A stretch of 43,543 bases of DNA from Candidatus Poribacteria bacterium. GTDB lineage: Bacteria; Poribacteria; WGA-4E; WGA-3G. Positions 1 through 7,602 of this stretch are shown here, one piece after another. The position numbers and the translations under genes are program-made. A model generated the notes under the pieces. That model made no database searches. It was not told where the DNA came from and saw only the letters and a list, made by a program, of their open reading frames with translations. The stretch lies in assembly GCA_026710795.1 (NCBI GenBank), contig JAPOQK010000027.1, positions 1-43,543 of the forward strand, in the 5' to 3' direction. Each line of letters opens with the position of its first letter. Positions within the stretch are counted from its first letter, which is position 1.

Positions 1-136
1 CATCATTCTCTAATCCTGACTTAAAATCTGATAAGGCATAATTATAGGCAAAACGGGCATAACCACATTGCTGAGCAAACCAATTATACTGCTTGTTATT
101 TGGAATTAAGGCAATCTTATGTGTTTTTAATGGCAT
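1..136 (-). CDS. tnpB: TnpB (OrfB) RNA-guided nuclease of an IS200/IS605-type element, N-terminal part only
   Basis: The gene starts at the ATG at 136 and runs off the left edge after 45 codons. The visible residues (starting MPLKTHKIALIPNNKQ, followed by a CGYARFAYNYAL stretch) match the N-terminal helix-turn-helix region that opens TnpB/OrfB proteins. TnpB is the RNA-guided nuclease carried by IS200/IS605 and IS1341-type elements. Its guide RNA is normally transcribed from the 3' end of the gene and the right end of the element, which lie outside the window. No TnpA is seen on the visible side. Whether the gene is intact cannot be judged. The family call is fairly sure because the RFAYNYAL-type motif is characteristic. 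Confidence 0.8.
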   Translation of the reverse strand, partial: MPLKTHKIALIPNNKQYNWFAQQCGYARFAYNYALSDFKSGLEND

Positions 137-300
137 ATCACCACTTCCTTGAAAGGCCACTACTTCCCATTTGTGGTGGTGTGCAGATACGAAAAATATC
201 TGCACTGAAGTAGTCCTACAAGGATACCATGTTTCACGCTAAAAGTCAGGTTATATTGTGGTGTCTACATCCCAGTGCTAAAGCAACGGGGTTTTGACAC
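137..300 (-). mobile_element. Left end of the IS200/IS605-type element upstream of tnpB
   Basis: This stretch lies between the tnpB start and the broken methyltransferase reading frame. It contains a compound hairpin (159-214) and, near the outer edge (about 272-292), an imperfect palindrome with a CCCAGTGCT...AGCAACGGG arrangement around a TTTAGC core on the minus strand. IS200/IS605 ends typically carry such subterminal imperfect hairpins instead of inverted repeats. The exact boundary is not visible. It should fall near 290-310, where the methyltransferase similarity stops. Confidence 0.5.
159..214. repeat. Nested hairpin in the IS left end
   Basis: An inner perfect 9-bp stem (GTGCAGATA at 181-189 with TATCTGCAC at 197-205, 7-nt loop) is enclosed by an outer perfect 8-bp stem (ACTACTTC at 159-166 with GAAGTAGT at 207-214). 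It lies about 25 nt upstream of the tnpB start. It could be a transposase recognition hairpin or a 5' structure limiting tnpB expression. The sequence alone does not decide between these. Confidence 0.6.
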
Positions 301-479
301 GAAAGATTGATAAAATATGCTGGTAATTGCGGTTTATAGCATGCGCGGTATGATATTTCATGTATAGAATGTCCTGCACGTTGTTTCGCAGTCCAGAATT
401 CATCCACTTCTATGGGAACAGATACTGTATAACTATGTGGACGATTAAAATCAAAAGATAATTGAATTGTCGCAGCCAT
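246..479 (-). pseudogene. N-terminal fragment of a DNA methyltransferase, interrupted by the IS element
   Basis: The frame opens at the ATG at 479. About 58 residues look genuine, ending in a HEISYRACYKPQLPAYFI segment, after which the frame runs into the IS left end and stops at 246. A block of the form SYRAC[FY]KPQLP..FI is, from memory, typical just before the AdoMet-binding motif I (DPFxGxGTT) of one class of N4/N6 DNA methyltransferases. The gene has therefore probably been cut just before its cofactor-binding motif. It lies 74 bp downstream of the restriction endonuclease on the same strand, consistent with being the second methyltransferase of that operon. The rest should lie beyond the other end of the IS, left of the window. 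I cannot exclude that it is an unrelated small ORF. Confidence 0.5.
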
Positions 480-553
480 TTCGGTACTATTGCAGTAGTT
501 AATTAGATTATTTATACGGTGAAGACTATGATAGTTTACCTTATGAATTGAAT

Positions 554-1402
554 TTACAGAGCAATCTGAAAGATAAGAAAATTGCCATTATAATGATGCT
601 GGAGATTAAAGACATCTATATGGGATAATATATCAAGACATCCAAGTTCCTCAAAAGCAATTCTCATTTTATCATATTGCTGATTATGCTCTGCATTACT
701 ATGACACGGCACTGCAAAGTTCAGTGTATTTTCAAGAATACGAGGATACTGTACCGGATCTAATATATTTGCTCGCGTTTCAGTTTCGGTCATAATACGA
801 AATCGTAATTTAACTGAAGCGTTGTCTACGTTTCTAACTTTACTGAATGTTTCTTGCTTATTGAACAATTCTAATAATTTTTCTTTCATCTCTACCGACA
901 AAGATTCACCAAGTTCGTTTAGTCGTTCCTTAATAGCTTGAGAAAATGACAGTGAAATGAGATTGGAAACAGGAATTGTCTCAAAGAATTTTCCGTGAGA
1001 CAAACATACTTTTACATTGTGCTGTTTTCTACCCCGAATTAGATAGAAAACTTGACGAATCGGTAGGGAAAGAATGTCATCGCCTGCTTTCTCCATTTGT
1101 GTCCGAATTTTACTTGTTTTACCTGCGATTAACTTCTTAATATCTTTCTCACCAGTTGGTATCGTGGAGTTAAAAGAAGCAACGGAATATCCAGCTTTAC
1201 TATCTTTAAGTTCAATTAACTCTCCACCTTCATACCGGCTATTGTCTGGATTGAGTTTGACTGCTAAATCAGGAAAAATGCCTTTGTTTACACAGGACAA
1301 CATTTGAATATCAAATGGGAAACTATCAAGTTTTTCTTCTGAGAGAAACCTCTCTCTTTTTCGACATAAATCTGCAAAAAAGTGATAAATGGAATAAGTC
1401 AT
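554..1402 (-). CDS. Probable Type II restriction endonuclease, PD-(D/E)xK fold
   Basis: This 282-residue protein is encoded directly behind a DNA methyltransferase. The two overlap by one base in a TAATG junction, so translation is probably coupled. A PD-(D/E)xK nuclease signature is visible: Pro44-Asp45 in a GIFPDLAVKL context, then Glu64-x-Lys66 in ELIELKDS, about 19 residues later. That spacing is normal for the family. The remainder (RQVFYLIRGRKQ, CLSHGKFFETIP) suggests an alpha/beta core followed by a helical C-terminal region. It would cut unmethylated DNA at the site protected by the neighbouring methyltransferase. I do not recognise the specificity. A protein of unknown function riding with the methyltransferase is the main alternative. 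Confidence 0.65.
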   Translation of the reverse strand: MTYSIYHFFADLCRKRERFLSEEKLDSFPFDIQMLSCVNKGIFPDLAVKLNPDNSRYEGGELIELKDSKAGYSVASFNSTIPTGEKDIKKLIAGKTSKIRTQMEKAGDDILSLPIRQVFYLIRGRKQHNVKVCLSHGKFFETIPVSNLISLSFSQAIKERLNELGESLSVEMKEKLLELFNKQETFSKVRNVDNASVKLRFRIMTETETRANILDPVQYPRILENTLNFAVPCHSNAEHNQQYDKMRIAFEELGCLDILSHIDVFNLQHHYNGNFLIFQIAL

Positions 1403-2307
1403 TATTGCTTTGATTCAAATAGAGTTAATTGCTTGGACGAACACGGCTTAATTGATGTCGATTGCTCAACACCCCAAATTGCTTCCAAATCAGATGTACA
1501 TATATATTCCTTGAAATAGCGGGAAACATCATCTGCTTCTCTATTCTCTGCAAGTCTGTTTTGAATGAGTTTAACATTGTGAGAATCAATCTCTATGCCA
1601 ATCGTTTTTCGTCCTAATTGTTCTGACACAACAAGTGTTGTTCCTGAACCAGCAAATGGATCAAGCACAACATCACCTGGACTGGTGGAGGAAAGAATAA
1701 TCCGCAAAAGAAGTTGAATAGGAGTTTGCTGTTTGTGTAAGCGTTTGCCTTCTGCATCCCGCAGTGCTTCATCACCCGCAAAATAACCAGAAGTCAACTC
1801 ACGGATATCGTCCCATACATCCGTAACATACATACCGTTTTCACGCACCTGCTTGTAATCCGCAGGTAATGGTGGGTCAATACGTAGACGATTAAATACG
1901 CGCGGTGTCTTACCTTTAGTCGCAAACCCAATTATCTGATAGTGTTTTCCAAAACGTTTCATACCGGGAACTGCTGAGGTCTTCTTTTTCCAGACAATGA
2001 GATTTTGGAAAGTCCATCCACTATCGCCTAAACATTGTAGGACGTATTCCGTGTTTTTCTCTCGCTGCATGAAATAGATGGCACCACCATCTGAAGTCAA
2101 TGCGTAGATTTTAGTACATACCTCACGCATCCATTCCCAATACTCTTCGGGAGGGAGGTTATCATTCCATTCATTATAGGCTTTGTCTTGATTAAAGGGA
2201 GGATCAAGAAATGATAGGTCTATCCTTGAAACAAAGTCTTGTGAATTCAAGACTGTTGTGCAATTGTCATGGAGAATAATACAGTCTTTGCTATTTGAAT
2301 ACTTCAT
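1402..2307 (-). CDS. Site-specific DNA methyltransferase (beta-class, N6-adenine or N4-cytosine)
   Basis: This 301-residue AdoMet-dependent DNA methyltransferase has catalytic motif IV (LDPPF, Asp35-Phe38) near the N-terminus and the AdoMet-binding motif I (DPFAGSGTT, about residues 216-224) near the C-terminus. That order is typical of the beta class. The target-recognition region lies between them. A DPPF catalytic motif fits N6-adenine modification better than N4-cytosine (usually SPPY), but this is not decisive. It is the first gene of a minus-strand operon with the PD-(D/E)xK protein downstream, so it is likely the protective methylase of a Type II restriction-modification system. Its ATG at 2307 has only a weak ribosome-binding site. 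Confidence 0.9.
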   Translation of the reverse strand: MKYSNSKDCIILHDNCTTVLNSQDFVSRIDLSFLDPPFNQDKAYNEWNDNLPPEEYWEWMREVCTKIYALTSDGGAIYFMQREKNTEYVLQCLGDSGWTFQNLIVWKKKTSAVPGMKRFGKHYQIIGFATKGKTPRVFNRLRIDPPLPADYKQVRENGMYVTDVWDDIRELTSGYFAGDEALRDAEGKRLHKQQTPIQLLLRIILSSTSPGDVVLDPFAGSGTTLVVSEQLGRKTIGIEIDSHNVKLIQNRLAENREADDVSRYFKEYICTSDLEAIWGVEQSTSIKPCSSKQLTLFESKQ

Positions 2308-2394
2308 GATGAAATGTATTTCAACAGTTTGGAATATTGAATAATAATCGGCAGTGTTTCTGCGTCAAAAAATTATGGACTTGTGGGTAACTTG

Positions 2395-2889
2395 CTAAAC
2401 CGTATAATGTTTCGCAATTTCATCATCAAGATTTTCCAAAACATCTTTCGCATTACGTTGCTTTTTATTACCCCCACTGGATTCCTTTTCAATGAACCCA
2501 TTTTCTTCAAGCACCTCTTCCTCAACGAAGATCGGAACATCACTACGAATTGCAAGGGCAAGTGCATCACTGGGACGCGAATCTATTTCGTGCACCTCAC
2601 CATTCAACTCAAGTGTTACCTGCGCGTAGAAAGTTATATCCTCAATCGCAGTGATACAGACAGAACTCACCTTGACAGAGAAGGTGTCAATCACAGACTT
2701 CAGAAGATCGTGTGTCATCGGTCGTGGAACATGTACCTGTTTCAGGTGGTTGTCTATTGCCCATGCCTCCGATTCACCGATCCAAATCAACAATATCCGT
2801 TTAGATTCGCCCTCTTTTTCCTTCAAGACAACGACCGGTATACGCGAGTTTGGGTCAACAGTAACAAACTCAATATTAACTTGTACCAT
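2395..2889 (-). CDS. Bifunctional nuclease (BFN, DUF151) domain protein
   Basis: A 164-residue protein whose first 135 residues match the BFN/DUF151 fold: a VVLKEKEGESKRILLIWIG opening, the E-AWAI segment, PMTHDLLKSVID, then a SRPSDALALAIRSDVPIFVEE stretch that is diagnostic of the family. BFN proteins include plant and bacterial members with reported nuclease activity. The bacterial role is poorly defined. The C-terminal 25 residues are charged and look disordered. The ATG at 2889 has a good AAGGAG seven bases upstream. It is separated from the upstream flotillin gene by a strong stem-loop (2976-3018) and is therefore probably transcribed on its own. Confidence 0.9.
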   Translation of the reverse strand: MVQVNIEFVTVDPNSRIPVVVLKEKEGESKRILLIWIGESEAWAIDNHLKQVHVPRPMTHDLLKSVIDTFSVKVSSVCITAIEDITFYAQVTLELNGEVHEIDSRPSDALALAIRSDVPIFVEEEVLEENGFIEKESSGGNKKQRNAKDVLENLDDEIAKHYTV

Positions 2890-2975
2890 TTTTTTACTCC
2901 TTTTCTATGATTCCCTTCAAGCACATCCTCTTCCACAAAGAAATGACTTCATCCATTTTAGAGTACCTGTGTGTA

Positions 2976-3018
2976 AAAATATCTTCGGCTATGATTATAC
3001 CACAGCCGAAGATATTTT
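2976..3018 (-). terminator. Strong stem-loop terminator downstream of the flotillin-like gene
   Basis: A perfect 15-bp stem (AAAATATCTTCGGCT at 2976-2990 with its complement at 3004-3018) encloses a 13-nt loop. On the minus strand the GC-rich part of the stem runs into ATTTTTA. It lies about 60 bp past the stop codon of the SPFH gene, so it is well placed as a Rho-independent terminator. The AT flanks on both sides could make it work in either direction. Confidence 0.7.
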
Positions 3019-3074
3019 GAAAGAAGTATGTATCTCGTTAAATGTACACCTACAACCGGAACAAGTTATAGGTG

Positions 3075-4940
3075 CTATTCAGGCACAGGATCAGAATCCG
3101 TATCAGATTCAGACACGCTGTTACGGTTTAACCCTTTAGCATAATCCTGAATTGTCTGTCCAATCTTTGCTGTATCAAGACCACTGAAGTTAACAAGTTC
3201 CTTGAGAAGTGGCATTGCAGCACCTGCATTAACAATGGAACCAAGTATGCGGTTCATGCTACCAGAATTACCATTGCTACTGCCACCACCCAAATCAAGC
3301 ACACGGATGCTTTCTATGCGTTCTGCAGGTTTCATCAACTCACTGGTAACCTGTGGTAAGGATTCAACGAGCGCATGCACAGCCTCACTCACAAGTACCT
3401 GCGGCTCAGCAATATTCTTAGCAGAAATCAAGGCTTCCTCACCATCGGCTTTAGCTTTTGCTTCTACAAGTAGTGCCTCTGCCAATATTCTTGTAGCCTG
3501 AGACTTAACCTCTGCTGCTTCCAGTTCAGCCTTAGCTGTTTCTACAATAGTGTATACTTCAGCATCTGCAGTCTTTTCCTTAGTAATTCTGTCTTCGTCT
3601 GCTTCCTGTTCCGCACGAATCAGTTCAATTTTGCTCTCACGTTCAGCTTTCTCAATTGCTTCAGCCGTTTCAACGGCTGCTTCAGCACGTGCTTTTTGTG
3701 CAGAAATTTCTAAGAGCTCAATCAGTGCTACCTCACGTTCTTTTTCTTTCATTGAAACTTGGATAGCGTTTTGGGCTTCAGCCTCTTTTTCTTCACGATC
3801 TTTGTCCAGAAGCACAATTTTCTTTTCTATGTCTGTTATTTTGACGGTTGCCTCTTGTTCAATCTTAGCTTTTTCAACAGTAAGATTACGCTGAATTTCC
3901 GCCTCTTCAACCATCTGTTGTTGTTGCACCTTGGCAATTTCAATTGCCTGCTTTTGTGAGATTTCACTTTCTTGAACCAATTTTTCCTGTTCAATCCGTT
4001 CCATCTCAATCTTTTGAGTCTGTGCGATTTCAGCAGATTTTACCGCCTGTTCCTGTTTGATACGTGCTTCCTCAACCGCTTGAAGTTGTTCAAACTTATG
4101 TTCTTCAACAGCGCGTTCCTGTTCTGCTTTGTTTGTAGCAATCTCCTTTTGTTGCTCATCCTGCGCGAACTCAAGCCGTCTTTCAACATCTAAGCCTTCG
4201 GTTTCTGTTTCCTCTTCCTTCTGCTTAATTTCCAGCTCCGCTCTAAGACGATCTTCTTCACGTTTGACCTTGTTTTCATGCTCAATCTTAGCGGTCGCAG
4301 TCTGTTTCTCTTCCACTTCCTGCTTGATCGTCTGGATAGCAACAACATCAAATCGGTTGTTTTCATCAAGTGCTTCGAGCGGGGTTTGGTCAAGGTTAGT
4401 TACAGCAACAGTTTCCAGCTTAAATCCGTTCTGTTCAAGATCCTCAAGACACGCTTCTTGAACTTGGTCAGAAAACTCTTGGCGTTTCTCGTGAAGTTCC
4501 TGCAGATCCATCGTCGCAGCAACACTACGTAATACACCTACAAGTTTACCTTCCAACAAGGTATTGACTGCTTGCGGTGTAAGGGTTTTCTCACCAAGAC
4601 TTGCAACAGCTTTCAGGACATCTTGTTCATTCGGTTCAATTTTAACGTAGAACTCCGCCTGAATGTCAACACGCAAACTGTCCTTCGTAATCAGTGCCGC
4701 TTGTCCTTCACGTTCAACTGGCAACTGAAGTGTATTTAATGAGATTTGCTGCGTCACATTCGTAATAGGATTAACGAGGGTTCCACCAAAAACAACACGT
4801 TTTTTTCTACCTCCAGAAATTACTAATGCTGAATCTGCTGGAGCTTTTTTGTAAAATGATTTGTACACTAAAATAAAAATAACAAACAACGCAACAATAG
4901 TGCCGACAATAAGGATAAACAGGTCACCACCCATGCCCAT
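3075..4940 (-). CDS. Flotillin-like SPFH protein (YqiK family)
   Basis: This 621-residue membrane-anchored scaffold has an N-terminal transmembrane helix (about residues 6-28), then an SPFH/band-7 domain (about 35-230, with ADSALVISGGRKKRVVFGG and the LLEGKLVGVLRSVAATMDL helix). A very long Glu/Lys/Ala-rich coiled coil (about 210-540) follows, then a short Gly/Ser-rich and acidic tail. Flotillins of the YqiK type oligomerise at membranes and organise lipid microdomains. The ATG at 4940 has AAGGAG seven bases upstream. The gene upstream encodes the usual YqiJ-like OB-fold partner 47 bp away, and a PH-domain gene precedes that, so the three form one operon ended by the stem-loop at 2976-3018. 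Confidence 0.92.
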   Translation of the reverse strand: MGMGGDLFILIVGTIVALFVIFILVYKSFYKKAPADSALVISGGRKKRVVFGGTLVNPITNVTQQISLNTLQLPVEREGQAALITKDSLRVDIQAEFYVKIEPNEQDVLKAVASLGEKTLTPQAVNTLLEGKLVGVLRSVAATMDLQELHEKRQEFSDQVQEACLEDLEQNGFKLETVAVTNLDQTPLEALDENNRFDVVAIQTIKQEVEEKQTATAKIEHENKVKREEDRLRAELEIKQKEEETETEGLDVERRLEFAQDEQQKEIATNKAEQERAVEEHKFEQLQAVEEARIKQEQAVKSAEIAQTQKIEMERIEQEKLVQESEISQKQAIEIAKVQQQQMVEEAEIQRNLTVEKAKIEQEATVKITDIEKKIVLLDKDREEKEAEAQNAIQVSMKEKEREVALIELLEISAQKARAEAAVETAEAIEKAERESKIELIRAEQEADEDRITKEKTADAEVYTIVETAKAELEAAEVKSQATRILAEALLVEAKAKADGEEALISAKNIAEPQVLVSEAVHALVESLPQVTSELMKPAERIESIRVLDLGGGSSNGNSGSMNRILGSIVNAGAAMPLLKELVNFSGLDTAKIGQTIQDYAKGLNRNSVSESDTDSDPVPE

Positions 4941-4987
4941 AACAAATCTCCTTCATTATATAGTATCTGGTTTAACAGATCTTAGTT

Positions 4988-5782
4988 TTAACTTAATTCC
5001 ACTTCAACAGGTTTTACATCAAACATTCGTTTTTCAGAATCATAGTTTACAAGAATTACAGTATCACCCTTAACAGGTTTTGGTTCATCCGGTTTAATAC
5101 GACATTTCACTGTTAACGTATCACCATTTGGGACGACAACCCGTGCTGTGCCAAATGTAGTTGTGACTTGACCACTGACAACCCTACCACGTAACCCAAG
5201 CAAGTGTAGATCCTTTGTAGCAGGATCGCTTTCTGGGAATACCTTAGAGAGCGTTAGCGATAAATATCGAGTACCTAATACACTACAAACAAGTGCAGCC
5301 GCACAAGATACCCAAAAGAACATACTTGGTGCAGAGTTAACACCCAATATTTGATTCACGATTAATCCTGTGAAACCCCATGTGGTAAAGAGTGTCATCA
5401 TTACTATCATGAATGGAACTCTACCCACGTTCAGAAAACCAAAAACATCTACAAAAGCATTGCCACTTGCACCAGAATCCGCAACTATTGCCGTGTCTGC
5501 ATCCACATCAGCGTCAACATCCATATCAATATCAGCATCAACGTCCACATCTACATCAACGTCAGCATCAACATCAAAGTCAACGTCGGCGTCCACATCA
5601 AAGTCAACGTCAGCATCAACATCAAAGTCAACATCGGCATCAACATCAGCATCTACATCTCCATCACCGAAGTCTAACCCCCCGAGTACAAGACGAAAGA
5701 TAGCAAACAGAAACACAACAGCCAGTGGTGCAGTAAACCACGCATTGTAGGTTACAGTTAGATAAGACCAAAAATTACCCAT
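4988..5782 (-). CDS. YqiJ/NfeD-like membrane protein with OB-fold domain and Asp-rich repeat
   Basis: I place the start at the ATG at 5782 because a perfect GGAGGT lies seven bases upstream. The longer frame from 5797 would start inside that ribosome-binding site. The product has 264 residues: a first transmembrane helix (about 15-34), a remarkable Asp-rich alternating segment (about 37-96, units such as DVDADVDFD), two further transmembrane helices in the centre, and a C-terminal beta-rich OB-fold (LLGLRGRVVSGQVTTTFGTA, then VPNGDTLTVKCR). This is the plan of YqiJ/NfeD proteins, partners of flotillins. The Asp repeat is unusual for the family as I know it. The ribosome-binding site overlaps the final codons (TGG AGG TAA) of the upstream gene. 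Confidence 0.85.
   Translation of the reverse strand: MGNFWSYLTVTYNAWFTAPLAVVFLFAIFRLVLGGLDFGDGDVDADVDADVDFDVDADVDFDVDADVDFDVDADVDVDVDVDADIDMDVDADVDADTAIVADSGASGNAFVDVFGFLNVGRVPFMIVMMTLFTTWGFTGLIVNQILGVNSAPSMFFWVSCAAALVCSVLGTRYLSLTLSKVFPESDPATKDLHLLGLRGRVVSGQVTTTFGTARVVVPNGDTLTVKCRIKPDEPKPVKGDTVILVNYDSEKRMFDVKPVEVELS
5495..5674. repeat. Tandem repeat encoding the Asp-rich DVDADVDFD segment
   Basis: About 180 bp of imperfect tandem repeats, with six-base steps (GAYGTN) nested in 18-24-base units and the TCAACATCAAAGTCAACG-type block recurring on the plus strand. It encodes roughly 30 aspartates alternating with Val, Ala, Phe, Ile and Met. The repeats stay in frame, so length change by slippage would add or remove whole residues. 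Confidence 0.85.
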
Positions 5783-5787
5783 AAGTA

Positions 5788-6168
5788 TTACCTCCATATC
5801 TTCTCGGTGATAAGTTGATGGGCACGTCGTGCATCTTGTAATCTCATGTTGTCAATCCAGTAGGTATTACGTTTGACGTTTATTTCAAGTCGCGCTTGTC
5901 CAAACAGCTTATGTTTCGAAAACCGAGTAATTTTTACACCAAGAATCTCACTGAAAAATACATTGCAACGGATATTCGCATAAGATACAGCAAGACTACC
6001 CATAAACTTTTCATCTAACACAAGGACGCGCAACGACGTGATAAGCATAATATCAGGATGCAGTAAGGATGAACCCGCAAGCACACACATACAGATCTTC
6101 TCACTATCATTCAGTTCTAATTCTGCAACCCGTTGAATGTTAAGAGGCAGATTCGTAAAATCAGCCAT
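5788..6168 (-). CDS. Bacterial PH-domain-like protein
   Basis: A 126-residue protein without signal peptide or transmembrane helix. The pattern of short beta-strands (KICMCVLAGSS, DIMLITSLRVLVLDEK, NIRCNVFFSEILGVKITRF, LFGQARLEINVKR) ending in a helix (RLQDARRAHQLITEKIW) is that of YokE-like bacterial pleckstrin-homology domains. These domains usually act as small interaction modules. The ATG at 6168 has GGAG four bases upstream. Its stop codon lies six bases before the next start codon, and the final codons carry the next gene's ribosome-binding site, so it is very probably co-expressed with the YqiJ/flotillin pair and may act at the same membrane domain. Confidence 0.65.
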   Translation of the reverse strand: MADFTNLPLNIQRVAELELNDSEKICMCVLAGSSLLHPDIMLITSLRVLVLDEKFMGSLAVSYANIRCNVFFSEILGVKITRFSKHKLFGQARLEINVKRNTYWIDNMRLQDARRAHQLITEKIWR

Positions 6169-6310
6169 CGTGCTCCGTCCTTATATATATTGATACATAT
6201 ATCAACGGAAAGATAGTAAAATGTCTTACACACGAAATATTATGGTATTCAAGATAACCCATAATCGGGATAATAACCAATGATGAGGAACATACAACAA
6301 TTAGGTGAAA

Positions 6311-7003
6311 TTATTGATTTGGGATTGTAACGGAACGACCACCTTCCATGCCAAATACACTTACACCACGTCTTTGGACAATACCAAAAAGTAGCTTCTC
6401 ATAGAAACTTAACTCACCAAGAGGATAATTCATTTCTTGTAGTTCGTTATAAAACGCTCTATCAATATATGACCACACCCCGTCTGAACGAGTGATGTTG
6501 CCAGGACTACCCTTAGGTAGATTAAGCGGTAGGTGTGATAATACACCACCAGTCGTATTTCTATAGGTTGAACTTCCAACGGTGACATGGGACGTATAGG
6601 AGTGTGAATATATTATGGAATTGAGTGTTTTCCACATCATACCATCAGCAAGAACGCTTGTTGGAGGTCCAAGCACTTCCTGTGAATGCTTAGTGATGTT
6701 CTCAGCTGCTTTTAAAGGTTTTTGAGTGACGTAACCCGCAGTTCGCAGTTTGTTATCTTTGAATGTGTACACAAGCAAGGCAGGGACTCCCGCGATGCTG
6801 CTCTTGTATATTAGTACATCCCTCTGACGAAAATGGATCCGGTTACCTTGTTCAGTAAGTTCAACGCGTTCTTGTGTAAAACCCCAACGTGTTTTACGGA
6901 AATTGTAGGTCGCATTAGCGTCCTCTGAGAGTATAGTCGAAAGATTAGCACACCCTGTAAAAAACACTGACAACATAACACCAAAAAACATGATTTTTTT
7001 CAT
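6311..7003 (-). CDS. Lipoprotein of unknown function
   Basis: The ATG at 7003 is preferred over an upstream TTG at 7015 because GGAG lies six bases before it. The 230-residue product has a lipoprotein signal peptide (MKKIMFFGVMLSVF, then lipobox FTGC) and should be anchored in the envelope. The mature part begins with an RKTRWGFTQERVELTEQG segment and contains several short beta-rich blocks (RQRDVLIYKSSI, ALLVYTFKDNKLRTAGY), then a Ser/Thr-rich loop. Its DNKLRTAGYV-type segment resembles small outer-membrane-assembly-type lipoproteins, but I cannot assign a family. It is separated by about 140 bp from the PH/flotillin operon. Confidence 0.75.
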   Translation of the reverse strand: MKKIMFFGVMLSVFFTGCANLSTILSEDANATYNFRKTRWGFTQERVELTEQGNRIHFRQRDVLIYKSSIAGVPALLVYTFKDNKLRTAGYVTQKPLKAAENITKHSQEVLGPPTSVLADGMMWKTLNSIIYSHSYTSHVTVGSSTYRNTTGGVLSHLPLNLPKGSPGNITRSDGVWSYIDRAFYNELQEMNYPLGELSFYEKLLFGIVQRRGVSVFGMEGGRSVTIPNQ

Positions 7004-7234
7004 GATATGCTCCAATTAGGTTTAAAATTAAGTGATCTGTATCATATCTCTTATATAACCTTATACGTAAACTAAACAGTTATGTCCATTATCCCTCATA
7101 ATATCATGACACAGTTTTATTTAGATTAGGTGCATAAAATGAACCTAACTCAAAACATATTCTTAAACACAAGAACGGTGTTTTTTGTTTACAACTCTCC
7201 TAATTGAAGAATACCATTTTTTGTCATTTGGTGA

Positions 7235-7585
7235 TGGAGGTGGCGGGAATCGAACCCGCGTCCGAAAGCATTTTGATAGAGGCTACTACATGCTTATCAC
7301 AGGTTTGAAGTTTTGCCATCCAGAATCCCCTGTGCAGGAGTCATACATGGCTATCTCAAGTAATGTTTCACGGGATGTCCCTTGAGAATAATCATACCGT
7401 TAGCCCGTATTGCGACGCTTTATCCTCCCTGACGGGCAGCAGGTCAGTAAAGCGTAGCCGCTTACGCAGCTAGTGCTAATTGTTCATCAGCAATTATAAT
7501 TGTTCCGCCTATTTTACGAGGCCTGCGGAGACCTCGACATGCAACCTATACCGCAATCACCTTCGTCGAAACCAAATTCACCCCC
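7235..7585 (-). ncRNA. ssrA: tmRNA (transfer-messenger RNA)
   Basis: The 5' end (GGGGGTGAATTTGG, then TTCGACG) pairs over seven bases with the 3' acceptor strand CACCTCC. The 3' end carries a complete T-arm (GCGGGTTCGATTCCCGC), as in tRNA-Ala-like tmRNAs. CCA is not encoded after the discriminator A, so it must be added. The internal reading frame at 7462-7509 most likely encodes the tag GGTIIIADEQLALAA followed by TAA. The ALAA end is the standard protease degron. The resume codon is probably GGC, but GGC versus a neighbouring codon is inferred from the frame only. tmRNA rescues stalled ribosomes together with SmpB, which is encoded 17 bp upstream on the same strand. Confidence 0.95.
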
Positions 7586-7602
7586 AAATAGATCTTGCAA
7601 GT

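Noticed and set aside
2383..3139. Plus-strand ORFs of 162-175 codons
   Set aside because: They are antisense to the BFN gene and the end of the flotillin gene and cross the terminator hairpin. They have no family resemblance.
5370..5750. Plus-strand ORF of 126 codons rich in Ser/Thr/Ala
   Set aside because: It is the antisense reading of the Asp-rich repeat in the YqiJ-like gene, and its composition follows from that repeat.
7236..7310. A stand-alone tRNA gene suggested by a T-arm
   Set aside because: No anticodon arm or D-arm of a normal tRNA is present. The T-arm belongs to the tRNA-like domain of the tmRNA.
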